Shown here piece after piece: positions 1 to 7,511 of a stretch of 55,585 bases of DNA. Each line of letters opens with the position of its first letter. Position 1 is the stretch's first letter. The DNA comes from Acidimicrobiia bacterium (GTDB lineage Bacteria; Actinomycetota; Acidimicrobiia; Acidimicrobiales; CATQHL01), in assembly GCA_009835395.1 (NCBI GenBank), contig VXXM01000025.1, positions 1 to 55,585 on the forward strand. Direction: 5' to 3'. A model generated the notes under the pieces. The model ran no database searches. It was not told the DNA's origin and saw only the letters and a list, made by a program, of their open reading frames with translations. The position numbers and the translations under genes were made by a program.

Positions 1-44
1 TCCCCGAAGTCGCCTAGGCCCCGCCCCTCCACGAGCCGCCGAAC

Positions 45-1025
45 ATGACGCGCATCCCGCTCCGCGACGTCCGCGAGGGAGTCTCGCCGCTCGGCGAGCA
101 CGTCCTGCTTTCCGGTGAGGTCGCCGCCGCGCTCGCCGCGGCCCAACCGGTCGTCGCGCTCGAGACGAGCCTCGTCACCCACGGGCTGCCGCTGCCGCAC
201 TGCGTGGACGTGACGCTGGACGCCGCAGGTCGCATCCGGGCCGGCGGCGCCGTTCCCGCCACCATCGCCATCTCCGGCGGGCACATGGTCGTCGGGCTCT
301 CCGACGACGAGGTGGACCGGCTCGCCAGAGCCCCCGACGCGGTCAAGGCGACGCGGGCGAACCTCTCCACGGTCATCGCCCGCCGCCAGACCGGCGGCAC
401 CACCGTCAGCGCCACCATGCTGATCGCCGAGGCCTGCGGGATCGATGTGTTCGCCACCGGCGGGCTCGGCGGGGTACACCGGGGAGCGGCAGGCGACGTG
501 CGGCGGTCGCTCTCGGGCACGCTGGACATCTCCGCCGACCTCGAGGAGCTCTCCCGGACGCCGGTGAACGTGGTGTGCGCCGGGCCGAAGATCATCCTCG
601 ACGTGCAGCTGACCCTCGAGTACCTAGAGACCAACGGTGTGCCGCTCATGACTCTCGGCTCCGACCACGTCCCCGGCTTCTACGCCCGCTCCTCGGGCTC
701 CCGCACCCCGCTGCGCGTCGACGGCATCGCCGAGGCCGCGGCGATCATCGCCACCCAGCGCGCCCTGGGACTGGCGGCCGGAACGGTCACGTGCGTGCCG
801 CTGGCCGCCGAGGACGCCGTCCCGTTGCCGGGCATCGAGAGCGCCATCGACCGGGCCCTCGACGAGGCGGGCCCCGAGATCCGCGGCGGGGCCGTCACCC
901 CGTACCTCCTCGAACGCCTCCACACGATCACCGGCGGCGCAACGCTGCGGGCCAACCTGAAGCTCATCGTCAACAACGCCGAGGTGGCGGCCGGCCTGGC
1001 GGTGGCGCTCGGTGACGGGGCCTGA
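45..1025 (+). CDS. psuG: pseudouridine-5'-phosphate glycosidase
   Basis: Cytosolic enzyme of pseudouridine breakdown; it reversibly splits the C-C glycosidic bond of pseudouridine 5'-phosphate to uracil and ribose 5-phosphate. The 326-residue product is full length for the family. Recognisable blocks are VALETSLVTHGLP (residues 37-49), ATGGLGGVHRGA (137-148) and CAGPKIILD (178-186). By comparison with E. coli YeiN as I remember it, Glu40, Lys101, Asp165 and Lys182 match the active-site Glu31, Lys93, Asp149 and Lys166, with Lys182 as the Schiff-base lysine. ATG start, preceded by a GC-rich leader that contains an in-frame-looking stop at 15-17 possibly ending an upstream gene. The 3' end overlaps the next gene by 14 bases, so the two are translationally coupled. 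Family assignment is secure. Confidence 0.95.
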   Translation: MTRIPLRDVREGVSPLGEHVLLSGEVAAALAAAQPVVALETSLVTHGLPLPHCVDVTLDAAGRIRAGGAVPATIAISGGHMVVGLSDDEVDRLARAPDAVKATRANLSTVIARRQTGGTTVSATMLIAEACGIDVFATGGLGGVHRGAAGDVRRSLSGTLDISADLEELSRTPVNVVCAGPKIILDVQLTLEYLETNGVPLMTLGSDHVPGFYARSSGSRTPLRVDGIAEAAAIIATQRALGLAAGTVTCVPLAAEDAVPLPGIESAIDRALDEAGPEIRGGAVTPYLLERLHTITGGATLRANLKLIVNNAEVAAGLAVALGDGA

Positions 1026-2028
1026 CGAGAGCGTGGACTGGCCGGAGGGCTGGCGACCCGACCCCGGCTCGCCGGCGATGGTCGTCGGGGACCTCGCCGT
1101 GGACATGACGGCGACCATGGCCGCCGAACCGGTGGGCTGGGATTCGAACAGTCCCACCATGGACCTCAACGCAGGCGGCTCCGCCGGAAACGTGGCCGGA
1201 GCGCTCAGCCGCCTCGGCGTGCCGGTCGAACTCTGCGCCGGCGTCGGCGACGACGCCTACGGGGCCTTCGCCACGGACGCGCTGCGCGACGGCGGCGTCG
1301 ACGTGCGCAGCGTCAGCATCATCCCCGGCGCGTTCACGCTGGTGGTGATCGCCGTCGCCGACCTGGCTGGGGAGCGGCACTTCTGGCTCTATCCCGCCAC
1401 CGAGGTGGCGGCGTCGCACCGGTTCGTAATGACCGACGAGTTGGCGGGCCGGGCGCGCAGCGCCGGGTGGCTGCACGTGTCGGGCGCGGTCATGAGCGAC
1501 GAGCCCGCCCGGTCGACCGCGCTCGGCTTGATGGAAGAGGCCCGGGCCGCCGGCGTGCCGACCTCGTTGGACCTCAACATCCGCACCAGCGACGGAACGG
1601 TCGCCGAGGACTACATGGCGAGCATCCGTCGCGGGGTCGCCCACGCCACGGTCGTCTTCGGCTCGGTCGCCGAGGAGTTGCCCGCCGTGGTCGGCGGCAC
1701 CACGACCGAGGAGAACCTCACCGCGCTCGCTACCAGCGGCACGATCGCGGTGGGCCGGAGGGGCGCCCGGGGGGCGATCCTGGCCGTGCCGGGCCACCAC
1801 GGCGTCGCCATCGAGGAGTTCGCTGCCCGCGACGTGGAGGTGGTGAGCACGCTCGGAGCGGGCGATGTGTTCGACGCCGGGTTCATCGCCGCCGCCCTGC
1901 ACGGGCACTCACCCCGGCAGGCGACCCGTTGGGGTGTCGATCTGGCCGCTGCCTGCGTGGCCTCGGAGGAGACGTACGCGCACCTCCGCCGCCACATGCT
2001 CGACGCACCGGCGAACCCCGCCGGCTAG
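1012..2028 (+). CDS. psuK: PfkB-family sugar kinase, probably pseudouridine kinase
   Basis: Ribokinase/PfkB-fold kinase of 338 residues. The N-terminal NAGGSAGNVAGALSRLG block (53-69) is the substrate-binding signature and GAGDVFDAGF (282-291) is the anion hole with catalytic Asp285. GTG start inside the last codons of psuG. PsuK phosphorylates pseudouridine to the substrate of PsuG, and the 14-base overlap makes that the best role; the sequence alone would also fit a generic nucleoside or sugar kinase. The 3' end overlaps the convergent adenosine-deaminase-like gene by four bases. Specificity is inferred from the neighbour. Confidence 0.85.
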   Translation: MTGPDESVDWPEGWRPDPGSPAMVVGDLAVDMTATMAAEPVGWDSNSPTMDLNAGGSAGNVAGALSRLGVPVELCAGVGDDAYGAFATDALRDGGVDVRSVSIIPGAFTLVVIAVADLAGERHFWLYPATEVAASHRFVMTDELAGRARSAGWLHVSGAVMSDEPARSTALGLMEEARAAGVPTSLDLNIRTSDGTVAEDYMASIRRGVAHATVVFGSVAEELPAVVGGTTTEENLTALATSGTIAVGRRGARGAILAVPGHHGVAIEEFAARDVEVVSTLGAGDVFDAGFIAAALHGHSPRQATRWGVDLAAACVASEETYAHLRRHMLDAPANPAG

Positions 2029-3005
2029 GCCCAGCTCTCCACGAGGCGCTCCCGCAGCGCGGCGCGCTTCGGCTCGGTGACGAAGGCCGCTTCGAGGGCG
2101 TCCAACTGCCGGCGTGCCAGCACCGCCCGGTCCCATCCGAAGGCGTCCACCAGGCGGCGCATCTCGTTGGTGACGGTGGTGTCGGTGATCCCTCGCTGGT
2201 CGGTGGAGATGCTTATCGAGACGCCCGCCGCCGCCAAGGCGTCGATGGGGTGCTCGGCCATGGAGGGGACGACGCTGAGCTGGACGTTGCAGGACGGACA
2301 GGCCTCCAGGTGCACGCCCTCCCGCACCAGGCGGGCGACGAGGTCGGGGTCCTCGACCGCCCGGATCCCGTGGCCGATCCGCCGGGGCTGCAGGTGGTCG
2401 AGCACCTCCACCACGCTCTCGGGGCCACGCGCCTCCCCGGCGTGGACCGTGAAGGGGCCGCCCGCCCTACGCACGATCTCGAAGGCCAACAGGTGGGTCG
2501 AGAACGCGTAGCCGGCCTCGTCGCCGGCCAGGTCAAACGCCACGGGCAGATCCTCGCTGTGCAGAGCCGTGGCGAGCTCTGCGGTCTGGATGCTCTCGGC
2601 CTCGCTGAAGTGGCGGAGCGTGCAGAGGATCACCGCGCAGCTCAGCCCGTCGCGCTGCCAGTCGCGCGCCTCCTCGACCACGATCTCGACCACCTCACGG
2701 GCACTCAGGTCGCCCTGCAGGTGCAGCAGCGGAGCGAACCGCGGTTCGGCGTGCAGCGCATTGTCGGCCGCCAGTTGTGCTCGCAGGTCGCGCATGCAGG
2801 TCCGCAGCCCGCGCTCGGTCTGCAAGAGGTCGACGTGGTGGCCGGTCGAGTCCAGGAACGAGGCGAGCGAATCGAACCGCTCCGGGCCGACGAAGTGTCG
2901 CTGGTAGGTGTCGGCGTCGATAGTGGGATCCAGTGACGCCACCGCCTCGAAGGACATGCAGATGTCCATGTGCAGGTGCAGTTCGACAGTGCCGCCGAAC
3001 CTCAC
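2025..3005 (-). CDS. adenosine deaminase family protein (variant active site)
   Basis: Amidohydrolase-fold purine deaminase, 326 residues. Metal and catalytic motifs are visible: HLH at residues 10-12, HAGE at 188-191, RIGHG at 209-213 and a CPSCN block at 236-240. Two places depart from classical adenosine deaminase: the HLHLDG loop reads HLHMDICM, and the usual SxNTDDP reads SISTDQRG, so the second Asp (Asp296 of mouse ADA) is Gln270 while the metal-binding Asp269 remains. Deamination of adenosine, adenine or a modified purine nucleoside is therefore likely, but the substrate is open. GTG start. It lies 12 bases after the PPOX gene on the same strand, so the two may be co-transcribed, and it is convergent with psuK. 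Confidence 0.8.
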   Translation of the reverse strand: MRFGGTVELHLHMDICMSFEAVASLDPTIDADTYQRHFVGPERFDSLASFLDSTGHHVDLLQTERGLRTCMRDLRAQLAADNALHAEPRFAPLLHLQGDLSAREVVEIVVEEARDWQRDGLSCAVILCTLRHFSEAESIQTAELATALHSEDLPVAFDLAGDEAGYAFSTHLLAFEIVRRAGGPFTVHAGEARGPESVVEVLDHLQPRRIGHGIRAVEDPDLVARLVREGVHLEACPSCNVQLSVVPSMAEHPIDALAAAGVSISISTDQRGITDTTVTNEMRRLVDAFGWDRAVLARRQLDALEAAFVTEPKRAALRERLVESWA

Positions 3006-3017
3006 GGCGCTCGCCTA

Positions 3018-3716
3018 TCAGCGGGCCTGCGGCGCCCGGTCGTCGGGGCTGCGGCCGGCGAGGTCCGCGACCGCCGCCGGTGGCCCGGCGTCGCCGGTGT
3101 AGTCGGCGGAGACCACCGGCGCCTCGAAGCGGGTGCTGATCGGCACCACCCCGGCCCACCATGGCCCGGCGATGTCGGTGGGCTCGTCGATCGGGTCGCC
3201 GGTGCGCACCTTGGCCGAGGCCTCGGTCAGCGGCAGTTCCAGCACCAGCGTGCGCCGCAGGTCGATCTGCGACGGCGGTCGGGAGGTGTCCCAGTTGGCC
3301 ACGATGTGGTCGGTGATGAGCTGCAGGGCGTACCGCTTGCGCTCCTCGCCGTCGATGCGCGTCGCCTTCCCCCGCACCACCACCGAGCGGTAGTTCATCG
3401 AGTTGTGGAACGGCGTGCGCGCCATCACCAGCCCGTCCACGTGCGTGACCGTCACGCAGATCTCCTCGCCCTCCCCGGTGCCGAGCAGATGGTTGGCGGC
3501 GGCCCCGTGCAGATACAGGCGCTCCTCGTCCCGCCCATACACCATCGGCAGCACCAGCGGCCCATCCGGCGTCGTCACCCCCACATGCGCGATCAACCCG
3601 GCATCCAGGATCCCCAACACCTCGTCCCGCCCGTACCGAGCCCGCGGCGCACCCCGCCGAACCCGAGTCCGCTCCGAAGCCGGCCCAGCCCCGCCCGTTG
3701 CATCCAACTCACCCAT
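3018..3716 (-). CDS. pyridoxamine 5'-phosphate oxidase-family FMN-binding protein
   Basis: A 232-residue protein of the FMN split-barrel (PNPOx-like, COG3467/NimA-like) group. After a basic N-terminal tail come RYGRDEVLGILDAGLIAHVG (27-46), a strand ending in PMVYGR, and LYLHGAAANHLL, the usual flavin-phosphate-binding region. These proteins are generally small cytosolic FMN or F420 oxidoreductases of uncertain substrate; no specific reaction can be read here. ATG start. The stop lies 12 bases from the start of the adenosine-deaminase-like gene downstream. The C-terminal 20 residues are low-complexity and probably disordered. Confidence 0.88.
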   Translation of the reverse strand: MGELDATGGAGPASERTRVRRGAPRARYGRDEVLGILDAGLIAHVGVTTPDGPLVLPMVYGRDEERLYLHGAAANHLLGTGEGEEICVTVTHVDGLVMARTPFHNSMNYRSVVVRGKATRIDGEERKRYALQLITDHIVANWDTSRPPSQIDLRRTLVLELPLTEASAKVRTGDPIDEPTDIAGPWWAGVVPISTRFEAPVVSADYTGDAGPPAAVADLAGRSPDDRAPQAR

Positions 3717-3758
3717 CAGCCGGATCGTACCGACCGAGATCCCCCGCCAGGGCTGCCG

Positions 3759-3989
3759 TCAGTCCGCCGTGCCTCGCTCGACTGCCCCGCAGGCACCACC
3801 CCACGCCCGCTCAGAGGCCTCGAAGTCGAACCTGCCCTCTTCGCCCAGGAGCGCCACGAGTTCCAGCCGGCGCCGCGCGTTGACGATCTCCCGCAGCCCC
3901 GCATCGACGGTCTCAGACAGCGTCGTCGTGCCCAGAATCTCCGCCGCCTGCGCAGCGATCTCCTGATCCACCTCAACAGCTACCAGCAT
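3759..3989 (-). CDS. orphan VapB-type antitoxin
   Basis: Small protein (76 residues from the ATG at 3989; a TTG one codon earlier is possible) with the VapB pattern: an N-terminal strand (VAVEVDQE), then a ribbon-helix-helix-like segment AAEILGTTTLSETVDAGLRE and an RRLELVALL linker. VapB proteins bind DNA and neutralise VapC PIN-domain RNases. Downstream there are only 42 bases before the PPOX stop, and no PIN-domain gene is present on either side, so this is an antitoxin without its toxin. It probably represents TA decay or an anti-addiction remnant. Confidence 0.7.
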   Translation of the reverse strand: MLVAVEVDQEIAAQAAEILGTTTLSETVDAGLREIVNARRRLELVALLGEEGRFDFEASERAWGGACGAVERGTAD

Positions 3990-4081
3990 CAAGTCAACAA
4001 GATATTACAGTACTATCTGATCTTCACATCAGACGGAAACATAAAGGAAACAAAAGTCATAAAGCCCGCAAAGGATCCGGC
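3990..4081. promoter_or_regulatory. AT-rich divergent promoter/operator between vapB and the next gene
   Basis: This 92-base spacer is strikingly A/T-rich against its GC-rich surroundings. It contains an inverted repeat with arms AGATA (4000-4004) and TATCT (4014-4018) just upstream of the vapB start, a good position for an autoregulatory VapB-type operator. A purine-rich AAAGGA at about 4070-4076 is a plausible ribosome binding site for the plus-strand gene starting at 4082. Promoter boxes were not resolved. Confidence 0.45.
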
Positions 4082-4369
4082 ATGCCGCCGATGACCGACC
4101 CGAGTGGTCCAACGTTCGAGGCCCAGGCGCACCGGCAGTCGGCTGCCGTCGCCGCAAGCGACATGGCAGCCGACGATCAGACATTCGTCGATGCGCTCGG
4201 CTCAGACGAGGAGCACGAGTTCTACGGCAGGCCCGAGAACCAGGTCCCTCAGGGACCGCCCCGCCGCAGGGAGCAGGCGACTGATCTGGTCCTGCCGCGA
4301 TCGTCGCCCAATGAACCCGAACAGGTCAGCGCCGCCGCCGAGTCCGGCGATCGCGCCTGCGACCCTTGA
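4082..4369 (+). CDS. chimeric antitoxin-like small protein (DUF3018-like piece plus FYGRPENQ motif)
   Basis: A 95-residue protein assembled from two recognisable pieces. Residues 9-40 (EAQAHRQSAAVAAS, then DDQTFVDALGSD) look like the C-terminal tail of DUF3018/MazE-like antitoxins. Residues 43-62 begin with EEHEFYGRPENQ followed by a PQGPPRRR block, which I recognise as the N-terminal tail of a group of actinobacterial CopG-type antitoxins. The remaining C-terminus is low-complexity and no ribbon-helix-helix follows. The same EEHEFYGRPENQ motif recurs at 9669-9893. The 3' end overlaps a convergent truncated RHH gene. It has a decent Shine-Dalgarno sequence, so it may be expressed; function unknown, perhaps a fusion scrap of two antitoxins. 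Confidence 0.6.
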   Translation: MPPMTDPSGPTFEAQAHRQSAAVAASDMAADDQTFVDALGSDEEHEFYGRPENQVPQGPPRRREQATDLVLPRSSPNEPEQVSAAAESGDRACDP

Positions 4370-4478
4370 GCACTTCGACGTCATAGTCGGTCTTCTCCAC
4401 CTTGTCGGCGAGTGCGTCGAGTTGCGTGTCGGTCAGTACACGACCGCTGCGAGTACGGCGACCGCCGGCGGTGCTCAT
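4326..4478 (-). pseudogene. truncated ribbon-helix-helix (CopG-like) antitoxin paralogue
   Basis: From the ATG at 4478 the 50-residue product closely matches the first half of the intact paralogue at 9963-10244 (shared RRTRSGRVLTD, then LDALxxxVExxDYDVEVLKGRRR). After RRR the copy runs into an arginine-rich tail and stops, so the RHH DNA-binding half (VPVRLAPEMRAAIEARAAAE in the intact copy) is missing. It starts two bases after the DUF488 stop and is probably co-transcribed with it. Overlaps the convergent gene 4082-4369. Most likely a decayed antitoxin. Confidence 0.6.
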
Positions 4479-4480
4479 CG

Positions 4481-4894
4481 TCACAACTTCAGCACACGGA
4501 CGGCGTGCTTCTGCGCGGCAAAGTCCAGGATGCACGAACGGTGACAGTCACTGTGCTCCCGCTCGAAGCAGAGCAGGGCGATCCGCACCGACTTCGCCAG
4601 CTCCAACATCTCCACCAGAGCCGCCGACCCGACCTCCAGCAGGTAGGCCTCGTACCGCTCCCGGTCGAACGGGTCGCGGTTGTCCCGGGGATTGCCGAGT
4701 GCCCGCTCGTGGCGGTACCCGATGCCGGCTTCGGCGAGGGCCTGGCTCAGCGGCTTCTTCGAGAAGCCCGGCTTGCGGGAGATCGGATTCAGCCGAACGT
4801 CGACGAGCAACTCCACCTCGCCGGTCCGCAACACATCGATCAACTCGTCGACGCTGCGTCCCTGGTAGCCGACGGAAACGATCGTCGCGGTCAC
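4481..4894 (-). CDS. DUF488 family protein
   Basis: 137 residues from the GTG at 4894, which has an AGGGGG ribosome binding site about eleven bases upstream; the longer upstream frame is GC-rich noise. Family blocks: TIVSVGYQGRSVDELIDVL at the N-terminus, VDVRLNPISRKPGFSK, LGNPRD, then a C-terminal LLCFEREHSDCHRSCIL with conserved Cys/His residues. DUF488 proteins are common, small and of unknown function; metal or nucleic-acid roles have been suggested. The stop is two bases from the start of the truncated RHH gene. Confidence 0.85.
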   Translation of the reverse strand: MTATIVSVGYQGRSVDELIDVLRTGEVELLVDVRLNPISRKPGFSKKPLSQALAEAGIGYRHERALGNPRDNRDPFDRERYEAYLLEVGSAALVEMLELAKSVRIALLCFEREHSDCHRSCILDFAAQKHAVRVLKL

Positions 4895-5022
4895 GTCGAA
4901 GAGGCCCCCTTTCCGATGAGACCGTGACGCTAGTGTCGGCTGCGTGGGTCTGGGGGCCCGTCCGCGGGGCCACTTCCGTTGCTGGATGAGCGCACACTCA
5001 TGGGCAGTGCTCGCGTCGTAGC

Positions 5023-7074
5023 GTGGTCGGCGTAATCGCTCGTAGCGCTCTTGCCGGGCAGGTTCGTCGTGCACCGCGGGACCGCCGTGGTGTCGGCGCG
5101 GGCGTGCTGGCGTGCACGCTGGTCCTGGCGGCGGCGCTGGCCTCCTGCGGCGACGACCCGGGGCCGCCCTTGTCGATCGAGACGTACGCCTCGTGGTGTG
5201 CCGAGTCGTCGCTGCTGGCTGTCGCAGCGCCGCGGAGTCCACACAGACCCGCCGGCGGATTCAGCGACCTCGACGACGCGGCGGAGGCGGTGGAGGCGCT
5301 GGTCGAGAACTACGAGTCGATCACCCCGCCGGCGGAGGTCGCTGCGTTCCACGACCAGACGCTGGAGGGTCTGCGAGCCGCCGCTGAGGTAATCGACGAG
5401 ACGGAGAGCTTCGAGGATCTCTCGGTGGAGGAACGCCGGGAACTCTCGGCAAGGGAACTCGCAGAACTAATGGCGTCGAGCCGCGACGCCGAGGACGTCC
5501 TGCAGGACGTCGCCGCGGATCTGGATGAGGCCTCGAGTGGGCTGGCGCTGGCGCCTGGCGTGCGGGGGCCGCTGACCGCGAGCGGCTGCCTGCCTCTGCT
5601 GCAGCCGACCGGTGCGCGGTACGCCCCGGCCGGTCCGGCGATCGCCATCAGCTGGGAGCCGGTGCCGGGCGCGGACTCCTACACCGTCTACTCCGACGAC
5701 TTCTTCGACGCGAACTGCCAGGTGGATGCGGCCGGCTATCCCTCATTCTGCGACGAGCTCGCCGCTGAGGTACTCATCCCGAGATTCGTGCACACCCGCC
5801 CCGCGCCGGGCGAGGACTACTGGGTGACCGCCTGCAACAGCTGGCACTGCACGACCCTCGAACGCGATCCCCCGGCCGCGCCCGTCGCGGAGCCCGCGCC
5901 GACACCCATCGAGGAGCCCGCGGCCTCCGCTGATCCCGAACCCCCGGCGCCGCCGCAGACCACGATTGCCGGCGAGATCTCCCGCGCCGCTTTCGAGGCC
6001 GCTGCCCCGGAGGGATACATCCCGGTCACCGTGCACGAATCCGGTGCGGTCTGGGGCACGCCCGCCCGCTTCACCAGCGATTCCGACGCCAGCAAGGTGG
6101 CGTACATGCTGCTCGGCGAGGCCGGTGGTTGCGACGTCGCCGACGCCCAGGCGGCGCGGGGCGCGACGGCCTACATCCTCGCGGAGCCGCTGGGATACCT
6201 CGAGGACTTCGAGTCCGCCACCGCATGCAACAGCAGCAGCGACACGTGGGAGTCCGGCTGGGACGGGCTGCGGATCACCCACCTGCGCGTCTTCGACGAC
6301 ACCAGCCCGACGAACGTCACCGAGTACGTCTACGACGAGGAGACCGGGCGCTACGCCGGCACCTCACCGGCGCCCGCGGCACGCCAGACCCGAGTGTCGC
6401 CGGCGACCGGGACGCAGGACGAGTGCTCCCGCCGGTGGGCACGCGAGCCATACCTCCCGTTGTCCGAAGCGATCCGGATGTGCGGCGGCGACGTCGAGGC
6501 GCTCCGGGCCGCGCACGTCGAAGCGTGCGCCACCGGCGACCCCGCCGAGGCCAGCCTTGGGTGGCGCACCTACGCCGAGTTCGCGCGGGACAGCGAGATC
6601 GAGGCCAGGTCCCGCGCCGACGGGGCCCGCTCCGCCGGCGAAGACGACGACGCTACGTACTACGAGGATCTGGCGGACCAGTACGCCGCCGAGGCCACTG
6701 AGGCCAAGAACCTCGCTGCTGAGGCCACGACCGCCGAGACGGATCGGCGAGCGGGGATCATCGCCGAGCGCGGCGTGGCGTCGTGGCCCGAAGCCTGCGA
6801 GCAGATGACCGACGAGTTGTGGCAACTCGACCTCTACGGCCTGGCCGAAGTAGGACCCGACCTGGCCGCACACTTCCGCGTGATCGGAGACGGGGTCTGC
6901 GGCGGATACCACTACGACCTCGGCGACCTCTGCGGCGGCATCGACCTGCTCGAGTTGGGCGTGGACGCCATCGGTCTCGGCGTCGACGCTCTCGGCACCG
7001 GACTCGACGCGTTCGGCGAAGGCGTCGACGTCTTCGGCGACGTCCTGGAAGGCTTATTCAGCATCTTCGGCTGA
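5023..7074 (+). CDS. large secreted lipoprotein with an Fn3-like domain and C-terminal glycine heptads
   Basis: A 683-residue protein starting at GTG. A hydrophobic signal segment (about residues 24-41) ends in the lipobox LASC, so Cys42 is the likely lipidated residue and the protein is probably anchored outside the membrane. Residues about 56-180 are acidic helical repeats. Residues 205-280 resemble a fibronectin type III fold with four Cys (ISWEPVPGADSYTVYSDDF). A proline/acid linker (about 285-312) leads to two Cys-containing domains. An Ala-rich acidic coiled region lies near 540-575. The extreme C-terminus (641-683) carries tandem seven-residue units of the form Asp-(Ala/Val)-hydrophobic-Gly-x-Gly-hydrophobic. 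I do not recognise the family; it stands alone on the plus strand before hipBA. Confidence 0.75.
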   Translation: MVGVIARSALAGQVRRAPRDRRGVGAGVLACTLVLAAALASCGDDPGPPLSIETYASWCAESSLLAVAAPRSPHRPAGGFSDLDDAAEAVEALVENYESITPPAEVAAFHDQTLEGLRAAAEVIDETESFEDLSVEERRELSARELAELMASSRDAEDVLQDVAADLDEASSGLALAPGVRGPLTASGCLPLLQPTGARYAPAGPAIAISWEPVPGADSYTVYSDDFFDANCQVDAAGYPSFCDELAAEVLIPRFVHTRPAPGEDYWVTACNSWHCTTLERDPPAAPVAEPAPTPIEEPAASADPEPPAPPQTTIAGEISRAAFEAAAPEGYIPVTVHESGAVWGTPARFTSDSDASKVAYMLLGEAGGCDVADAQAARGATAYILAEPLGYLEDFESATACNSSSDTWESGWDGLRITHLRVFDDTSPTNVTEYVYDEETGRYAGTSPAPAARQTRVSPATGTQDECSRRWAREPYLPLSEAIRMCGGDVEALRAAHVEACATGDPAEASLGWRTYAEFARDSEIEARSRADGARSAGEDDDATYYEDLADQYAAEATEAKNLAAEATTAETDRRAGIIAERGVASWPEACEQMTDELWQLDLYGLAEVGPDLAAHFRVIGDGVCGGYHYDLGDLCGGIDLLELGVDAIGLGVDALGTGLDAFGEGVDVFGDVLEGLFSIFG

Positions 7075-7162
7075 TCGGCGAGGCCCTCGAGGCCCGCCGA
7101 TTCGCCTCCCACCGCACACCTTGGGAGCACTATTTCATCAGTATTCTGTTGTCATAAAGGGG

Positions 7163-7186
7163 ATATCGCTAATATATTGACGATAT
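7163..7186. promoter_or_regulatory. palindromic operator overlapping the hipB start
   Basis: A 24-base imperfect palindrome with arms ATATCG (7163-7168) and CGATAT (7181-7186) around an A/T core (AATATATT), sitting directly on the hipB start codon at 7185. HipB dimers bind such inverted repeats upstream of hipBA to autorepress. The only purine-rich stretch (AAAGGGG, 7156-7162) is too far for a good ribosome binding site, so the message could be leaderless. The flanks are also AT-rich. Confidence 0.55.
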
Positions 7187-7511
7187 GGCAGGGATCAGAG
7201 TGTTGTCGCCGGTAGCCGGGGAGGCGCTGGAGCTGCTGGGTGCTCGCGTCCGCCTCGAGCGGCGCAGGCGGCGCTGGACCGTCGAGGGACTGGCGGAGCG
7301 TGTCGGTGTGTCGCCGACGACGATACGCAAGGTCGAGCGCGGCGACGCGACGGTCGCCATCGGGACCGCCTTCGAGGCGGCGGTGCTGGTTGGGGTGACG
7401 CTGTTCCACGACGATGCGGCGCGCCGTGCGCTCGAGAGCGATGCCCTGGCGGCGCGCCTCGCTCTCCTGCCTGCCGTGGTGCGCCCGCTCAGGGTGGACG
7501 ATGACTTCTGA
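7185..7511 (+). CDS. hipB: HipB-like XRE-family antitoxin/regulator
   Basis: A 108-residue helix-turn-helix protein; the HTH is LAERVGVSPTTIRKVERGD (about residues 36-54). It would bind the hipBA operator and neutralise HipA. The last eleven bases overlap the start of hipA (stop at 7509-7511, hipA ATG at 7501), the arrangement of hipBA operons and a sign of translational coupling. The start codon lies inside the palindromic operator. Length is normal for single-HTH HipB proteins. No defects are visible. Confidence 0.88.
   Translation: MAGIRVLSPVAGEALELLGARVRLERRRRRWTVEGLAERVGVSPTTIRKVERGDATVAIGTAFEAAVLVGVTLFHDDAARRALESDALAARLALLPAVVRPLRVDDDF

Noticed and set aside
1467-2936. 489-codon plus-strand frame across psuK and the deaminase gene
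   Set aside because: Arg/Gly-rich translation overlapping two well-supported genes; a shadow frame.
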